Source: Leptospira koniambonensis
GTDB taxonomy: Bacteria > Spirochaetota > Leptospiria > Leptospirales > Leptospiraceae
Length of the DNA stretch: 64,000 bases
Direction of reading: 5' to 3'
Assembly (NCBI RefSeq): GCF_004769555.1
Contig: NZ_RQFY01000004.1
Span: 1,612,001-1,676,000, forward strand
A model generated the notes under the pieces. The model made no database searches, was not told the origin of the DNA, and worked only from the letters and a program-made list of their open reading frames with translations. The first letter of the stretch is position 1. Every line of letters starts with the position of its first letter. Of the stretch, positions 1 through 7,505 are shown piece after piece. The translations under genes and the position numbers were made by a program.

Positions 1-946
1 TGAATGCAAATCCTGAGTATTTATTATTTACGCTGATAACTCCCAATAATTCTCCCCTGAATAGTAAGGGAGCCGAGATCAAAGAGTTTGCTTCGAATTT
101 ATATTTAGCACTTTTATCGTATCTTGGATCTTCGTCCAAGTTTTGAATGAGTAGGCTTTGTTTTTCTTTTGCTACCCAGCCTGAAATTCCTTCTCCGTAA
201 GGGACTTGTATATTATGGATTGCGTCTTCTGGGATTCCTCTGGCAGCAAGTACTCTTAATACTTCCAAAGTAGGGTCTGCTAAGTAAATGGTTCCTGCTT
301 TTGCTTCTAAGAATTCGAGTACCTTGTCTAAAAGCCAATTTCCTAATTCGTTGATACTCTTTTCTGCGACTGTTAATTTTTCGAATTCGTAAAGTAGTCG
401 GAGCTCTAACACTCTTTTTTTGAGAGTTTCGTGAGCCTGAGCATTTTTGATTGCGATTGCGGCCATCTCGGAAAGTGAATTGAGCACCTCTACATCGGAG
501 CTTTCAAAACTTCTGTTGTCTGATTTGTTCAGGATTTCAAGAGTCCCGATAACTTTGTCCCCAATATATAAAGGAACACATGCAAGTGATCTGGTCCTAA
601 ATCCAGTTTTTTGATCCAGAGCAGGATTGAATCTTGGGTCCGTATATGCGTCTTCAAGTACGATTGCTTTTTTTTCTTTTGCTACCCAGCCAGCGATTCC
701 CTGTCCAGGTTCCAACCTTGCATATTTTTGGACGATCTCTCCTTTTTCACCCAAGGCAACTTCGCAGTATAAAAATCCGTCCTTCTCCTCTAAAAGAAAT
801 AGGGAACTTGCTTCCGCTTCCAACAGATCTTTGGAATACAGCATGATCAAAGGTAGAAGTTGGTAAAGGTCCAGATTGGCGTTTAGGATCGTACTCGTAT
901 TCAGTAGACTTTTGTATTTTCTGGCTTCCGAGTCAATTATGGACAT
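1..946 (-). CDS. Tandem GAF-domain sensor protein (3' end outside window)
   Basis: The frame is open from an ATG at 946 down to base 1, giving about 315 residues with no stop, so the C-terminus lies outside the window. Two GAF modules are visible: roughly residues 20-170 and 190-315. Each contains the motif GWVAKEK followed by a DPRF/DPRY turn and a segment like APLLFRGELLGVISV typical of GAF beta strands. GAF domains bind small ligands or mediate dimerisation in signalling proteins. The output domain (kinase, cyclase, PP2C or HD-GYP) cannot be seen. The Shine-Dalgarno before 946 is weak (GAGAG). The gene is divergent from the metallophosphoesterase at 1068. Confidence 0.8.
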   Translation of the reverse strand, partial: MSIIDSEARKYKSLLNTSTILNANLDLYQLLPLIMLYSKDLLEAEASSLFLLEEKDGFLYCEVALGEKGEIVQKYARLEPGQGIAGWVAKEKKAIVLEDAYTDPRFNPALDQKTGFRTRSLACVPLYIGDKVIGTLEILNKSDNRSFESSDVEVLNSLSEMAAIAIKNAQAHETLKKRVLELRLLYEFEKLTVAEKSINELGNWLLDKVLEFLEAKAGTIYLADPTLEVLRVLAARGIPEDAIHNIQVPYGEGISGWVAKEKQSLLIQNLDEDPRYDKSAKYKFEANSLISAPLLFRGELLGVISVNNKYSGFAF

Positions 947-1067
947 AGATGGGGCAAGACTCTCATGGATCGGCGAGTAAGTCAACGGATTGTCGTTTTC
1001 TGTCGGAACAAAATGTGAGAAAGGCCTTTTTTTGGAGGAACTCCTACCCTTTTTTTCGGTCGGATAT

Positions 1068-2315
1068 ATGAGTCTGGCAATGGAGTTCGATTTGCAAAGG
1101 TTAGTGATTTTTCTCAGTGTTTTTACGGTAATTCTTTTGATAGGATATTCTTATGCGACCAGTCGTTTGATCGCACCTTTCGAACTCGGAACTTTTCAGA
1201 AGGTTTCTCTTTGGATCGGAGTGGTCTTTCTGGTCCTTCTCACCCCTAGTGCTTATCTATTGAGTTTATTTTTTAGAGAAACTGGCTGGCAGAAGTTCTG
1301 GGCCTACTCCGCATTTACCACTTTGGGATTTGCAACCATTCTTGTTTCTTTTGTTGTCTTCAAGGATCTGGGAAACTTGGCTTGGAAAGGTGTTATTTAT
1401 CTTTCGGACCTTCTACAATCCAAAAGTATTTCTGTCGCATCAGCCGAAACAGAGGCATTATTCGGATCAGAAAGATTTGGAAGAGGGGATTTTTTAGCAA
1501 GATTCTCGTCCTTTGCACTTTTGGGACTCGCAGGTGGATTAACAGCCTTCGGATTCTACCAGGCTAAAAAAACTCCTACCATTAAACATGTGAAGATCAA
1601 GGTAAAAGATCTGCCTGATGGTCTCCACGGTTTTAAGATCGTGCAACTTTCTGATATTCATATTGGGCCAACAATCAAAGGGAATTTTTTAGAAGGAGTA
1701 GTATCTAAAACAAATTCTCTGGAGCCTGATATAGTCGCAATCACTGGAGATTTGGTAGATGGAACGGTAAATATGCTGAAACATCATGTTTCTCCACTGA
1801 AAGATCTGGAATCTAAATATGGTACATTTTTCGTGACTGGGAACCATGAATATTATTCTGGAGTGATTTCCTGGATCAGAGAATTAGAAGATCTTGGGAT
1901 CAATGTATTATTAAATCAGAATAAACTAATAGATCATAACGGAGCGAAGATCGCTGTTGCCGGCGTAACAGATTATAAGGCTCATACAGTTATCCCTGGT
2001 CATAGGACAGATCCTAAACAAGCTTCTCTCGGAACCGAAAATGCTCATTATAAGGTTTTACTTGCTCACCAACCAAATTCAGTTTTTGAAGCTGCTAAGG
2101 TAGGATATAATCTTCAACTCTCTGGCCATACTCATGGGGGACAATATTTCCCCGGGAATGTGTTTATTCATCTATTCCAAAAGTTTGTGGCTGGTTTGAG
2201 TAAGTGGGAAGATACTCAACTTTATGTGAGCAGAGGTACTGGATATTGGGGACCTCCTTTGAGAATAGGAGCTCCTTCCGAAATCACTCTTCTCGTTTTG
2301 GAAAAACAGTCTTAG
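1068..2315 (+). CDS. Membrane-anchored calcineurin-like metallophosphoesterase
   Basis: The N-terminal part holds about four hydrophobic segments, and the C-terminal part is a calcineurin-like phosphoesterase domain. The metal-binding signature is complete: SDIHIG near residue 195, GDLVDG near 227, GNHEYY near 258, a single histidine in LAHQP, and GHTHGG near 352. This order matches the YkuE/YaeI type of membrane-associated phosphoesterases. The reaction is presumably hydrolysis of a phosphomono- or diester; the substrate is unknown. The frame extends upstream to 990, but those 26 residues look non-coding, so I prefer ATG 1068 (or 1080). It stands alone, divergent from the GAF gene. Confidence 0.85.
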   Translation: MSLAMEFDLQRLVIFLSVFTVILLIGYSYATSRLIAPFELGTFQKVSLWIGVVFLVLLTPSAYLLSLFFRETGWQKFWAYSAFTTLGFATILVSFVVFKDLGNLAWKGVIYLSDLLQSKSISVASAETEALFGSERFGRGDFLARFSSFALLGLAGGLTAFGFYQAKKTPTIKHVKIKVKDLPDGLHGFKIVQLSDIHIGPTIKGNFLEGVVSKTNSLEPDIVAITGDLVDGTVNMLKHHVSPLKDLESKYGTFFVTGNHEYYSGVISWIRELEDLGINVLLNQNKLIDHNGAKIAVAGVTDYKAHTVIPGHRTDPKQASLGTENAHYKVLLAHQPNSVFEAAKVGYNLQLSGHTHGGQYFPGNVFIHLFQKFVAGLSKWEDTQLYVSRGTGYWGPPLRIGAPSEITLLVLEKQS

Positions 2316-2371
2316 AACTTTATTGACATTCTGATCTTCCCGGGCTCTCTGTAGGGAATCCGGGATCCAGA

Positions 2372-2944
2372 ATGATCAAAAAAATTTTCAGTTCGATTGC
2401 CTTATCCGTTTTCTTATTTTCCAGCTACTTCTTCTTTTCTAATTGTTCCAAACCAAAGCCAAAGTCCAACCCCGAGATCGAAAGATTAAAACCCAAAAAA
2501 AAAGCAGATGATAGGGATCAGGATTCTGATATTTCTTCCAGAGAATATTTTGATGAAGATGCAGATGGTAAACCTATCGAAAGAAAACCGGAGCCTAGTC
2601 CAGGAATTAGCTTAAGATCTTTTGCAAGTGGTTCTTCTGGATGTAAAAAAGGAAATTGTAAAAACGGAGAAGGTGTCTATGTATATGATACCAAAGACGT
2701 TTACTCAGGTAGATTTTCTGGAGAGATGAGAGAAGGTTGGGGGACCTTAGCTTATTCTGATGGAGATAGATACGAAGGCAATTGGTCCGAAGATAAAAAA
2801 TCGGGTGCTGGACGTTATGTGTTTCGAGATGGATCCGTCTTTAGCGGATCATTTACAGCAGAAGGTAACGGGAATGGAAAGTATACCAAAGCAGGTAGAA
2901 CTGCAAGATGCAGATTAGAGAACAGAAAGCTATTCTGTAAATAA
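2372..2944 (+). CDS. MORN-repeat lipoprotein
   Basis: A 190-residue protein with a charged N-terminus, a hydrophobic core and a spirochaete-type lipobox ending at Cys25 (FFSNC). A charged, lysine- and glutamate-rich linker follows (about 26-95), then at least three MORN-type repeats (YSGRF...GWGTL, YEGNW...GAGRY, FSGSF...GNGKY, about residues 107-175). MORN repeats form a beta-hairpin ladder used for protein or lipid binding; no enzymatic domain is present. It is likely an exported, membrane-anchored protein. The 56-bp gap after the phosphoesterase carries a TTGACA box at 2323-2328 but no good -10, so co-transcription is undecided. Confidence 0.8.
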   Translation: MIKKIFSSIALSVFLFSSYFFFSNCSKPKPKSNPEIERLKPKKKADDRDQDSDISSREYFDEDADGKPIERKPEPSPGISLRSFASGSSGCKKGNCKNGEGVYVYDTKDVYSGRFSGEMREGWGTLAYSDGDRYEGNWSEDKKSGAGRYVFRDGSVFSGSFTAEGNGNGKYTKAGRTARCRLENRKLFCK

Positions 2945-3089
2945 TCCATATTAAACGATAATCCTTTCGGATGAGTTTAAACAAATATTAATAAACGATT
3001 GTTCGATTATATTAGATCTCTTTTTTACAAGAGGTCTTGCATTTCAAAAAAAGAAAGATAGAATGTTCCATCGCAGGACGGAGGTCCTT

Positions 3090-3518
3090 ATGGAAAGTTG
3101 GCATGATTGGTTAGAGACTCATCGGGATTGGTGGATCGATATGGTCCGCGTATATTTGGGCGGTGTTTTGGTGTATAAGGGACTTGCATTCCTTGCAGAC
3201 ACGGATGCTCTTATTCGACTCATGGAATTAAATAATGCTCCTTATGCTTCTACATTACTAGCTCATTATATAGTGATTGCTCACATTTGTGGTGGTTTGC
3301 TGCTGATGGTAGGACTTCTGACTAGATTCTCCGCGATTTTACAATTGCCTGTACTAGTCGGGGCCGTTTTGTTCATCCATGCAAGAGAAGGTTTTGTATC
3401 TGCAGGATCAAATCTACCTTACGCATCCATGATCCTACTTTTACTTTTACACTTTTCGTTGTATGGGTCAGGTCGTATCTCGGCTGATTTTTATATAGAA
3501 ACACATAAGAGTGTTTAA
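3090..3518 (+). CDS. DoxX-family integral membrane protein
   Basis: A 142-residue protein with four predicted membrane helices and the DoxX pattern: an early RVYLGGVLVYKG helix, then an AHIVCGG-like second helix ending in GLLTRFSA, and a final short helix before the polar C-terminus. DoxX/DoxD proteins are small quinone-linked or redox-associated membrane proteins; the exact role here is unknown. Start choice: ATG 3090 has GGAGG at 3080-3084 with five bases of spacing, whereas the upstream ATG at 3063 has none. It is monocistronic and ends before a strong hairpin shared with the converging haem operon. Confidence 0.75.
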   Translation: MESWHDWLETHRDWWIDMVRVYLGGVLVYKGLAFLADTDALIRLMELNNAPYASTLLAHYIVIAHICGGLLLMVGLLTRFSAILQLPVLVGAVLFIHAREGFVSAGSNLPYASMILLLLLHFSLYGSGRISADFYIETHKSV

Positions 3519-3527
3519 AAGAAAATT

Positions 3528-3560
3528 CGTTAGCTCTTTATAATATTCAAAGAGCTAACG
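3528..3560. terminator. Bidirectional terminator hairpin
   Basis: A perfect 12-bp inverted repeat (CGTTAGCTCTTT and its complement) with a 9-base AT-rich loop lies exactly between the convergent DoxX gene and hmuS. The A/T-rich outer part of the stem supplies short T tracts on both strands, so it can end both transcripts. Confidence 0.75.
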
Positions 3561-3574
3561 ATCTCATTTTGATA

Positions 3575-4660
3575 TCAGACTGGTTCAGACACCTTGTCTA
3601 ATAAGCCAACCCAGTCCGTTCTTTCAGGTTGTCCCGGTTTTCTTTTTCCAAAAAATTGAACGATCAATTCTCCATCTGCATCATATACTTCGATAGAGTG
3701 GATGACTCCGTCTTTAGAAGGTTTATCTACGATATAAACTTTAGAGATTAGATCGGATCTTAAATGAAGATTGAATTCAGGATCCAGAACGTTCCACCAA
3801 GATTCTAAAACCTTAATATTGGTGACTTCACCCGTATGGATCTGGATAGATCCTGGATTTCCTACAAAAACCATGATAGGACTTCTGTCCAAGGATGCCA
3901 TTTCCAACATCCTTAATACTGCTTTGGACTCTACGGTTTTAGTAAATTTTCCATTAGCGATCTCCATGGATTGGATCCTGGAAACACCATATTTTTTTAA
4001 TAGAGCGAAAAATTCATGGGTATCTTCTAATTTTCCCCAGTCGTTTAAGAACTCTTCTTTGGTTTCTGGGCTGATCTCTTTTTTCTCTGTGATAGCAGTT
4101 TCCTTTTTGTTTTCAAAAGAGAATAAAGGAGAGAAGTCTGGAGATCCGTTTTTAAATTCTGATCTTAATTTTTCCCAAGCAGATACATTCGATTTATCTG
4201 TAAGGAAAAGTTTGAACATTGCTTCTCCATTTTCGTTAAAAAATTGGAAAGATCTTTGAGTGGAATCTTGTTTAGGCTCTTCCACTGCAAATCCGAATTT
4301 CCAAATTCCTGGAAAGAGCCTTAGATCGATGTCTGCTCCGACTACTAAAATATGTCCAGGACCGGAACTTACTTTTTCGAATATTCCTTTTCGTTCATGT
4401 ACGCAAGCCTCGTTACGAGTGAGGACCATTACATGTCCTAGTTCTCCGAATTTTGCGAATAACTCCCCCCAATTAGTTTGGAGAGAAGAAACTTGAGGAA
4501 ATCCTTCCGCCTTGGAAATTTCTGAGGCGGCTAATAATCCGCCTTCCGATGTTTTGAGTTGGGAAGCGATCTCTCTCATTCTAAGACGAGGTTGTGTTTC
4601 TTTGATCTGTTTCCAATCTTTGATGATATTCTCGATTTCTAACGATTCAGCGATGGACAT
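3575..4660 (-). CDS. hmuS: Haem-utilisation protein HmuS/HemS family
   Basis: A 361-residue cytoplasmic protein of the HemS/ChuS/HmuS family, which bind or degrade haem after import. It shows the duplicated HemS architecture. The C-terminal half carries the family signature VGNPGSIQIHTGEV, then WWNVLDPEFNLHLR and VDKPSKDGVIHSIE, and ends with FFGKRKPG. The N-terminal half has the matching REIASQLKTSEG helix region and an LTRNEACVHERKG strand. ATG 4660 is chosen because AAGGAG lies nine bases upstream; it overlaps the end of hmuV by 14 bases, so translation is probably coupled. It is the last gene of the haem operon. Whether it is a true haem-degrading enzyme or a haem chaperone is not decidable here. 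Confidence 0.9.
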   Translation of the reverse strand: MSIAESLEIENIIKDWKQIKETQPRLRMREIASQLKTSEGGLLAASEISKAEGFPQVSSLQTNWGELFAKFGELGHVMVLTRNEACVHERKGIFEKVSSGPGHILVVGADIDLRLFPGIWKFGFAVEEPKQDSTQRSFQFFNENGEAMFKLFLTDKSNVSAWEKLRSEFKNGSPDFSPLFSFENKKETAITEKKEISPETKEEFLNDWGKLEDTHEFFALLKKYGVSRIQSMEIANGKFTKTVESKAVLRMLEMASLDRSPIMVFVGNPGSIQIHTGEVTNIKVLESWWNVLDPEFNLHLRSDLISKVYIVDKPSKDGVIHSIEVYDADGELIVQFFGKRKPGQPERTDWVGLLDKVSEPV

Positions 4661-5504
4661 TTTCTTTGACTCCTTTAGCATCTATTGTATAGGGTAGGCC
4701 GTTTATTTTGTTTGGTTCTGCGGGACCTAGAGGGATTAGATAATGCCCTCCTTCCGGAAATGGAACTTTCTGAGTTCTTAGTAAAAAATGTTCTAAGACA
4801 AATTCCTCATCCAAAATATTTTCAGGAACTCCGTCTGCTAATACTTTACCTTCTTTTAATACTGCGATACGATCCGCGTATCTCAAAGCAAGATTCAGAT
4901 CGTGAAGTATGCAGAGGACTCCTCTTCCTTCTTTACTGAGTTGTTTTGCTTTTTCTAATAAAGAATGTATTCTGTTCGGATCTAAAGAAGCGCCTGGTTC
5001 ATCTAAAAGAACGTAACTTTCTCTTTGGGTAGGTTCTTTGTCTTGGACTAGGACTCTTGCCATCTGAGTCCTTTGTTTTTCTCCGCCAGAAAGTTTATTA
5101 TAAGTTTGGAATCTTTCTCTTTCTCCCAAATGTACCGAGTGAAATGCATCTTCCGTAATCTGGTCTTCTAATGGTTTAGGAACTCTTAATTTGGAGCAGG
5201 ACCTTCCCATTCGAACAATCTCATCTGCGATAAATGGAAAATGGATCTCTGATTCTTGAGAAAGAACACTTCTTCTAAGAGCTAAGTCTTCTGAATCATA
5301 TTCAGACAAAGGGATCCCATCCAAAAGCACCAATCCTTTATCCGGAGATATTTCTCCTGAGAATAATTTTAATAAGGTGGATTTACCGGCTCCGTTTGGA
5401 CCCAGCACGATCAAAAGTTCTCCAGGATATAAACTTAAATTGACTCCTGATAATAAGAACCTTCCACCTCTGGATAAGGAAATGTTTGATAATACTAGGC
5501 TCAT
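4647..5504 (-). CDS. hmuV: Haem ABC transporter ATP-binding protein
   Basis: A 285-residue ABC ATPase with Walker A GPNGAGKST near residue 36, signature LSGGEKQR, Walker B VLLDEP and a switch histidine in ILHDLNLA. Its closest architecture is the BtuD/FhuC/HmuV class serving FecCD-type permeases. It powers haem import across the inner membrane together with HmuU. The start overlaps the hmuU stop by four bases (ATGA), and its own end overlaps hmuS. The C-terminal 40 residues beyond the NBD core are longer than in minimal HmuV and end in a short basic tail. Confidence 0.93.
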   Translation of the reverse strand: MSLVLSNISLSRGGRFLLSGVNLSLYPGELLIVLGPNGAGKSTLLKLFSGEISPDKGLVLLDGIPLSEYDSEDLALRRSVLSQESEIHFPFIADEIVRMGRSCSKLRVPKPLEDQITEDAFHSVHLGERERFQTYNKLSGGEKQRTQMARVLVQDKEPTQRESYVLLDEPGASLDPNRIHSLLEKAKQLSKEGRGVLCILHDLNLALRYADRIAVLKEGKVLADGVPENILDEEFVLEHFLLRTQKVPFPEGGHYLIPLGPAEPNKINGLPYTIDAKGVKENVHR

Positions 5505-6631
5505 CTGAATTCTCCTTCTCTACGTTTTGCTTGTAAAATTAAGAATAAGAAAAATGGACCACCAATACCTGCTGCGATAATTCCGATCGGAAGTTCAGAA
5601 GGGAATGCTATGGTGCGTGCTGTTAAATCTGCTATCGCAAGAAGAAGTGCTCCTCCGAATAAGGAAGCAGGTAATAATGTTTTATGACCTGGCCCTAAAA
5701 CCATTCTTAGAATATGAGGAACGATCAAACCAACGAATGCAATATTTCCGCAGATAGAAATACTTACGCCGACTAAGAGACTTGCGAGAACGATGGTGAG
5801 ATTTCGGATCCTTCTCACCTTGAAACCTGTATGAAAAGCTTCCGCTTCTCCTAGTGCCAAAGCATCCAGACCTCTGGCTAGTACAGGAAAGAAGAAGGTT
5901 ACAAATAGAAGAATAGCACCCAATAGATAAATTTTATGCCAGCTTGCAACTGCCATACTTCCCAAACTCCAGAAAGTCAGATTTCTAAGTTGGGTATCAT
6001 CTGCTAGATAAGATAAAAATCCTAAAAGAGACACTACAGTTGCATTTACTGCAATCCCCGCTAGCACAAGAACTAAGGAAAATCCTCCACCTTCTCTTTT
6101 GGAAACAACATGCAAGAAGAATGAAACAGATAATGCTCCACCAAATGCGCATAACTGTAATAAGAAACTTTCTTTTCCTCTTAGTTCAGCAGGGAAGAAA
6201 GTTAATATCTTTTCTGAAAATACGATCCATGTAGAAGCAGCTAATGCGGCCCCAGGACTTACTCCAATAAATCCAGGTTCGACTAATGGATTTCTGAATA
6301 ATCCCTGGATACAAACTCCTGCTGAGGCAAGGCAGGCTCCAACTAACATAGATAATATGAGTCTTGGCATTCTCAAATTCCAAATTAAAATGGAATGTGG
6401 GACTTCCAACTCGGATAAAGAATCCTGTCCTGATACCAATACTTTCAGGATCTCTGCCGTAGAAAGTTGGATGGAGCCGAATTTGAGGGAAAGTATTCCT
6501 ATTCCGAAAAGTCCAGCAGCTAACACGATATATACGAGGATAGGCGGGACTTTACGTCCTGTTTTTTTCTTTTTTTCTTCCCCTTTAGTTTTCATTTCAG
6601 GGGAAGAAGTTTCCGGAGAAGATACGATCAT
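5501..6631 (-). CDS. hmuU: Haem ABC transporter permease (FecCD family)
   Basis: A 376-residue FecCD-family permease with about nine to ten membrane helices. Family signatures include WNLRMPRLILSMLVGACLA, GLFRNPLVEPGFIGVSPGAALAA, and near the C-terminus GNIAFVGLIVPHILRM followed by LPIGIIAAGIGGPFF. The first 30 residues are a charged Ser/Lys-rich cytoplasmic extension ending in EEKKKKTGRK. It forms the haem channel with HmuV and receives cargo from HmuT. Its ATG overlaps the hmuT stop by four bases. Confidence 0.92.
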   Translation of the reverse strand: MIVSSPETSSPEMKTKGEEKKKKTGRKVPPILVYIVLAAGLFGIGILSLKFGSIQLSTAEILKVLVSGQDSLSELEVPHSILIWNLRMPRLILSMLVGACLASAGVCIQGLFRNPLVEPGFIGVSPGAALAASTWIVFSEKILTFFPAELRGKESFLLQLCAFGGALSVSFFLHVVSKREGGGFSLVLVLAGIAVNATVVSLLGFLSYLADDTQLRNLTFWSLGSMAVASWHKIYLLGAILLFVTFFFPVLARGLDALALGEAEAFHTGFKVRRIRNLTIVLASLLVGVSISICGNIAFVGLIVPHILRMVLGPGHKTLLPASLFGGALLLAIADLTARTIAFPSELPIGIIAAGIGGPFFLFLILQAKRREGEFR

Positions 6632-7482
6632 TTTTTATCAGGCGTTTTAGGATGGAAGCCTTCGAATAATTCTTCGAGACCTTGGCCAAGTCTTGGGCCG
6701 AAACCTAAAAGAACTAGATCATCTATTGCAACCACTCTGGATTTTTTTCCAGCAGGAGTATCTTTCACGCCTGGAAGTGAGAACACTCCGTCTTTTCCTC
6801 CAAGGCTTTCTAAACCTCTGCTTGGAATTAAGATGATATCTGGTTGTGCTGCGATAACTGCTTCGGGAGTGATCGGTTTAAAACCTTTGAATCCGTCTAC
6901 TGCGTTGGTTCCTCCGCCGAGTCGGATCATTTCATCTGCAGGTGTGTCCGTTCCGGAAACTTGAGCGAGACTTGTTCCTCTATGATAAACGAATAGAACT
7001 TTCGGTTTGGATTTTAATTTGGAAACCTTCTCTGCAATTTTGGATTGTTTTTTGTGAATATCTTGCACAATCTTTTGGGCTTCTTTTTCGGCTCCGATCT
7101 CTTTTCCGATCGCAAGAATATTATTTAATGCAGGCTCTATTCCGGGTATACCAGGATAGATTATCACTTTTAAACCTGCGGATTTAAGTTGTTCGATTAC
7201 TTCAGGAGGTCCTGCGTATTCTAATCCTAAGATCAAATTCGGTTTTAAAGAAAGAATTCCTTCTGCGGAAAGCATTCTCTGATAGCCTACTTTTGGAAGT
7301 GCCACTGCTTCAGGTGGATAAAGAGAAGAAGTATCGTTGCCTACGACTAATTTACCTTTTCCTAATGCGAAAACGATTTCGGAAACAGTTCCGTTTAATG
7401 TTACGATCCTAAGTTCTTTTGCCTCTGCGAATATAGTTGCAGGTAAACAGAGGAACAAAGCCAAGGTTATGAGTTTTTTCAT
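6628..7482 (-). CDS. hmuT: Periplasmic haem-binding protein
   Basis: A 284-residue substrate-binding protein with a cleavable signal peptide (MKKLITLALFLCLPATIFAEA). It has the TroA/BtuF two-lobe fold typical of HmuT: RIVTLNGTVSEIVFALG at the start, VVGNDTSSLYPPEA, LSLKPNLILG, then a helical backbone and GGGTNAVDGFKGFKPITPEAVIAAQPDIIL. Tyrosines in the YPPEA and VGYQRM segments could ligate haem. It delivers haem from the outer-membrane receptor to HmuUV. It follows hmuR by 23 bases. Confidence 0.9.
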   Translation of the reverse strand: MKKLITLALFLCLPATIFAEAKELRIVTLNGTVSEIVFALGKGKLVVGNDTSSLYPPEAVALPKVGYQRMLSAEGILSLKPNLILGLEYAGPPEVIEQLKSAGLKVIIYPGIPGIEPALNNILAIGKEIGAEKEAQKIVQDIHKKQSKIAEKVSKLKSKPKVLFVYHRGTSLAQVSGTDTPADEMIRLGGGTNAVDGFKGFKPITPEAVIAAQPDIILIPSRGLESLGGKDGVFSLPGVKDTPAGKKSRVVAIDDLVLLGFGPRLGQGLEELFEGFHPKTPDKK

Positions 7483-7505
7483 ATTGGTTCTCCCAATTTT
7501 TGTTT

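Noticed and set aside
3771..4259. Long antisense frame (162 codons) opposite hmuS
   Set aside because: It lies entirely within a well-supported gene on the other strand, has no family motifs and no ribosome site.
6099..6650. Antisense frame of 183 codons opposite hmuU
   Set aside because: Shadow of the permease gene; the translation is low-complexity without domain features.
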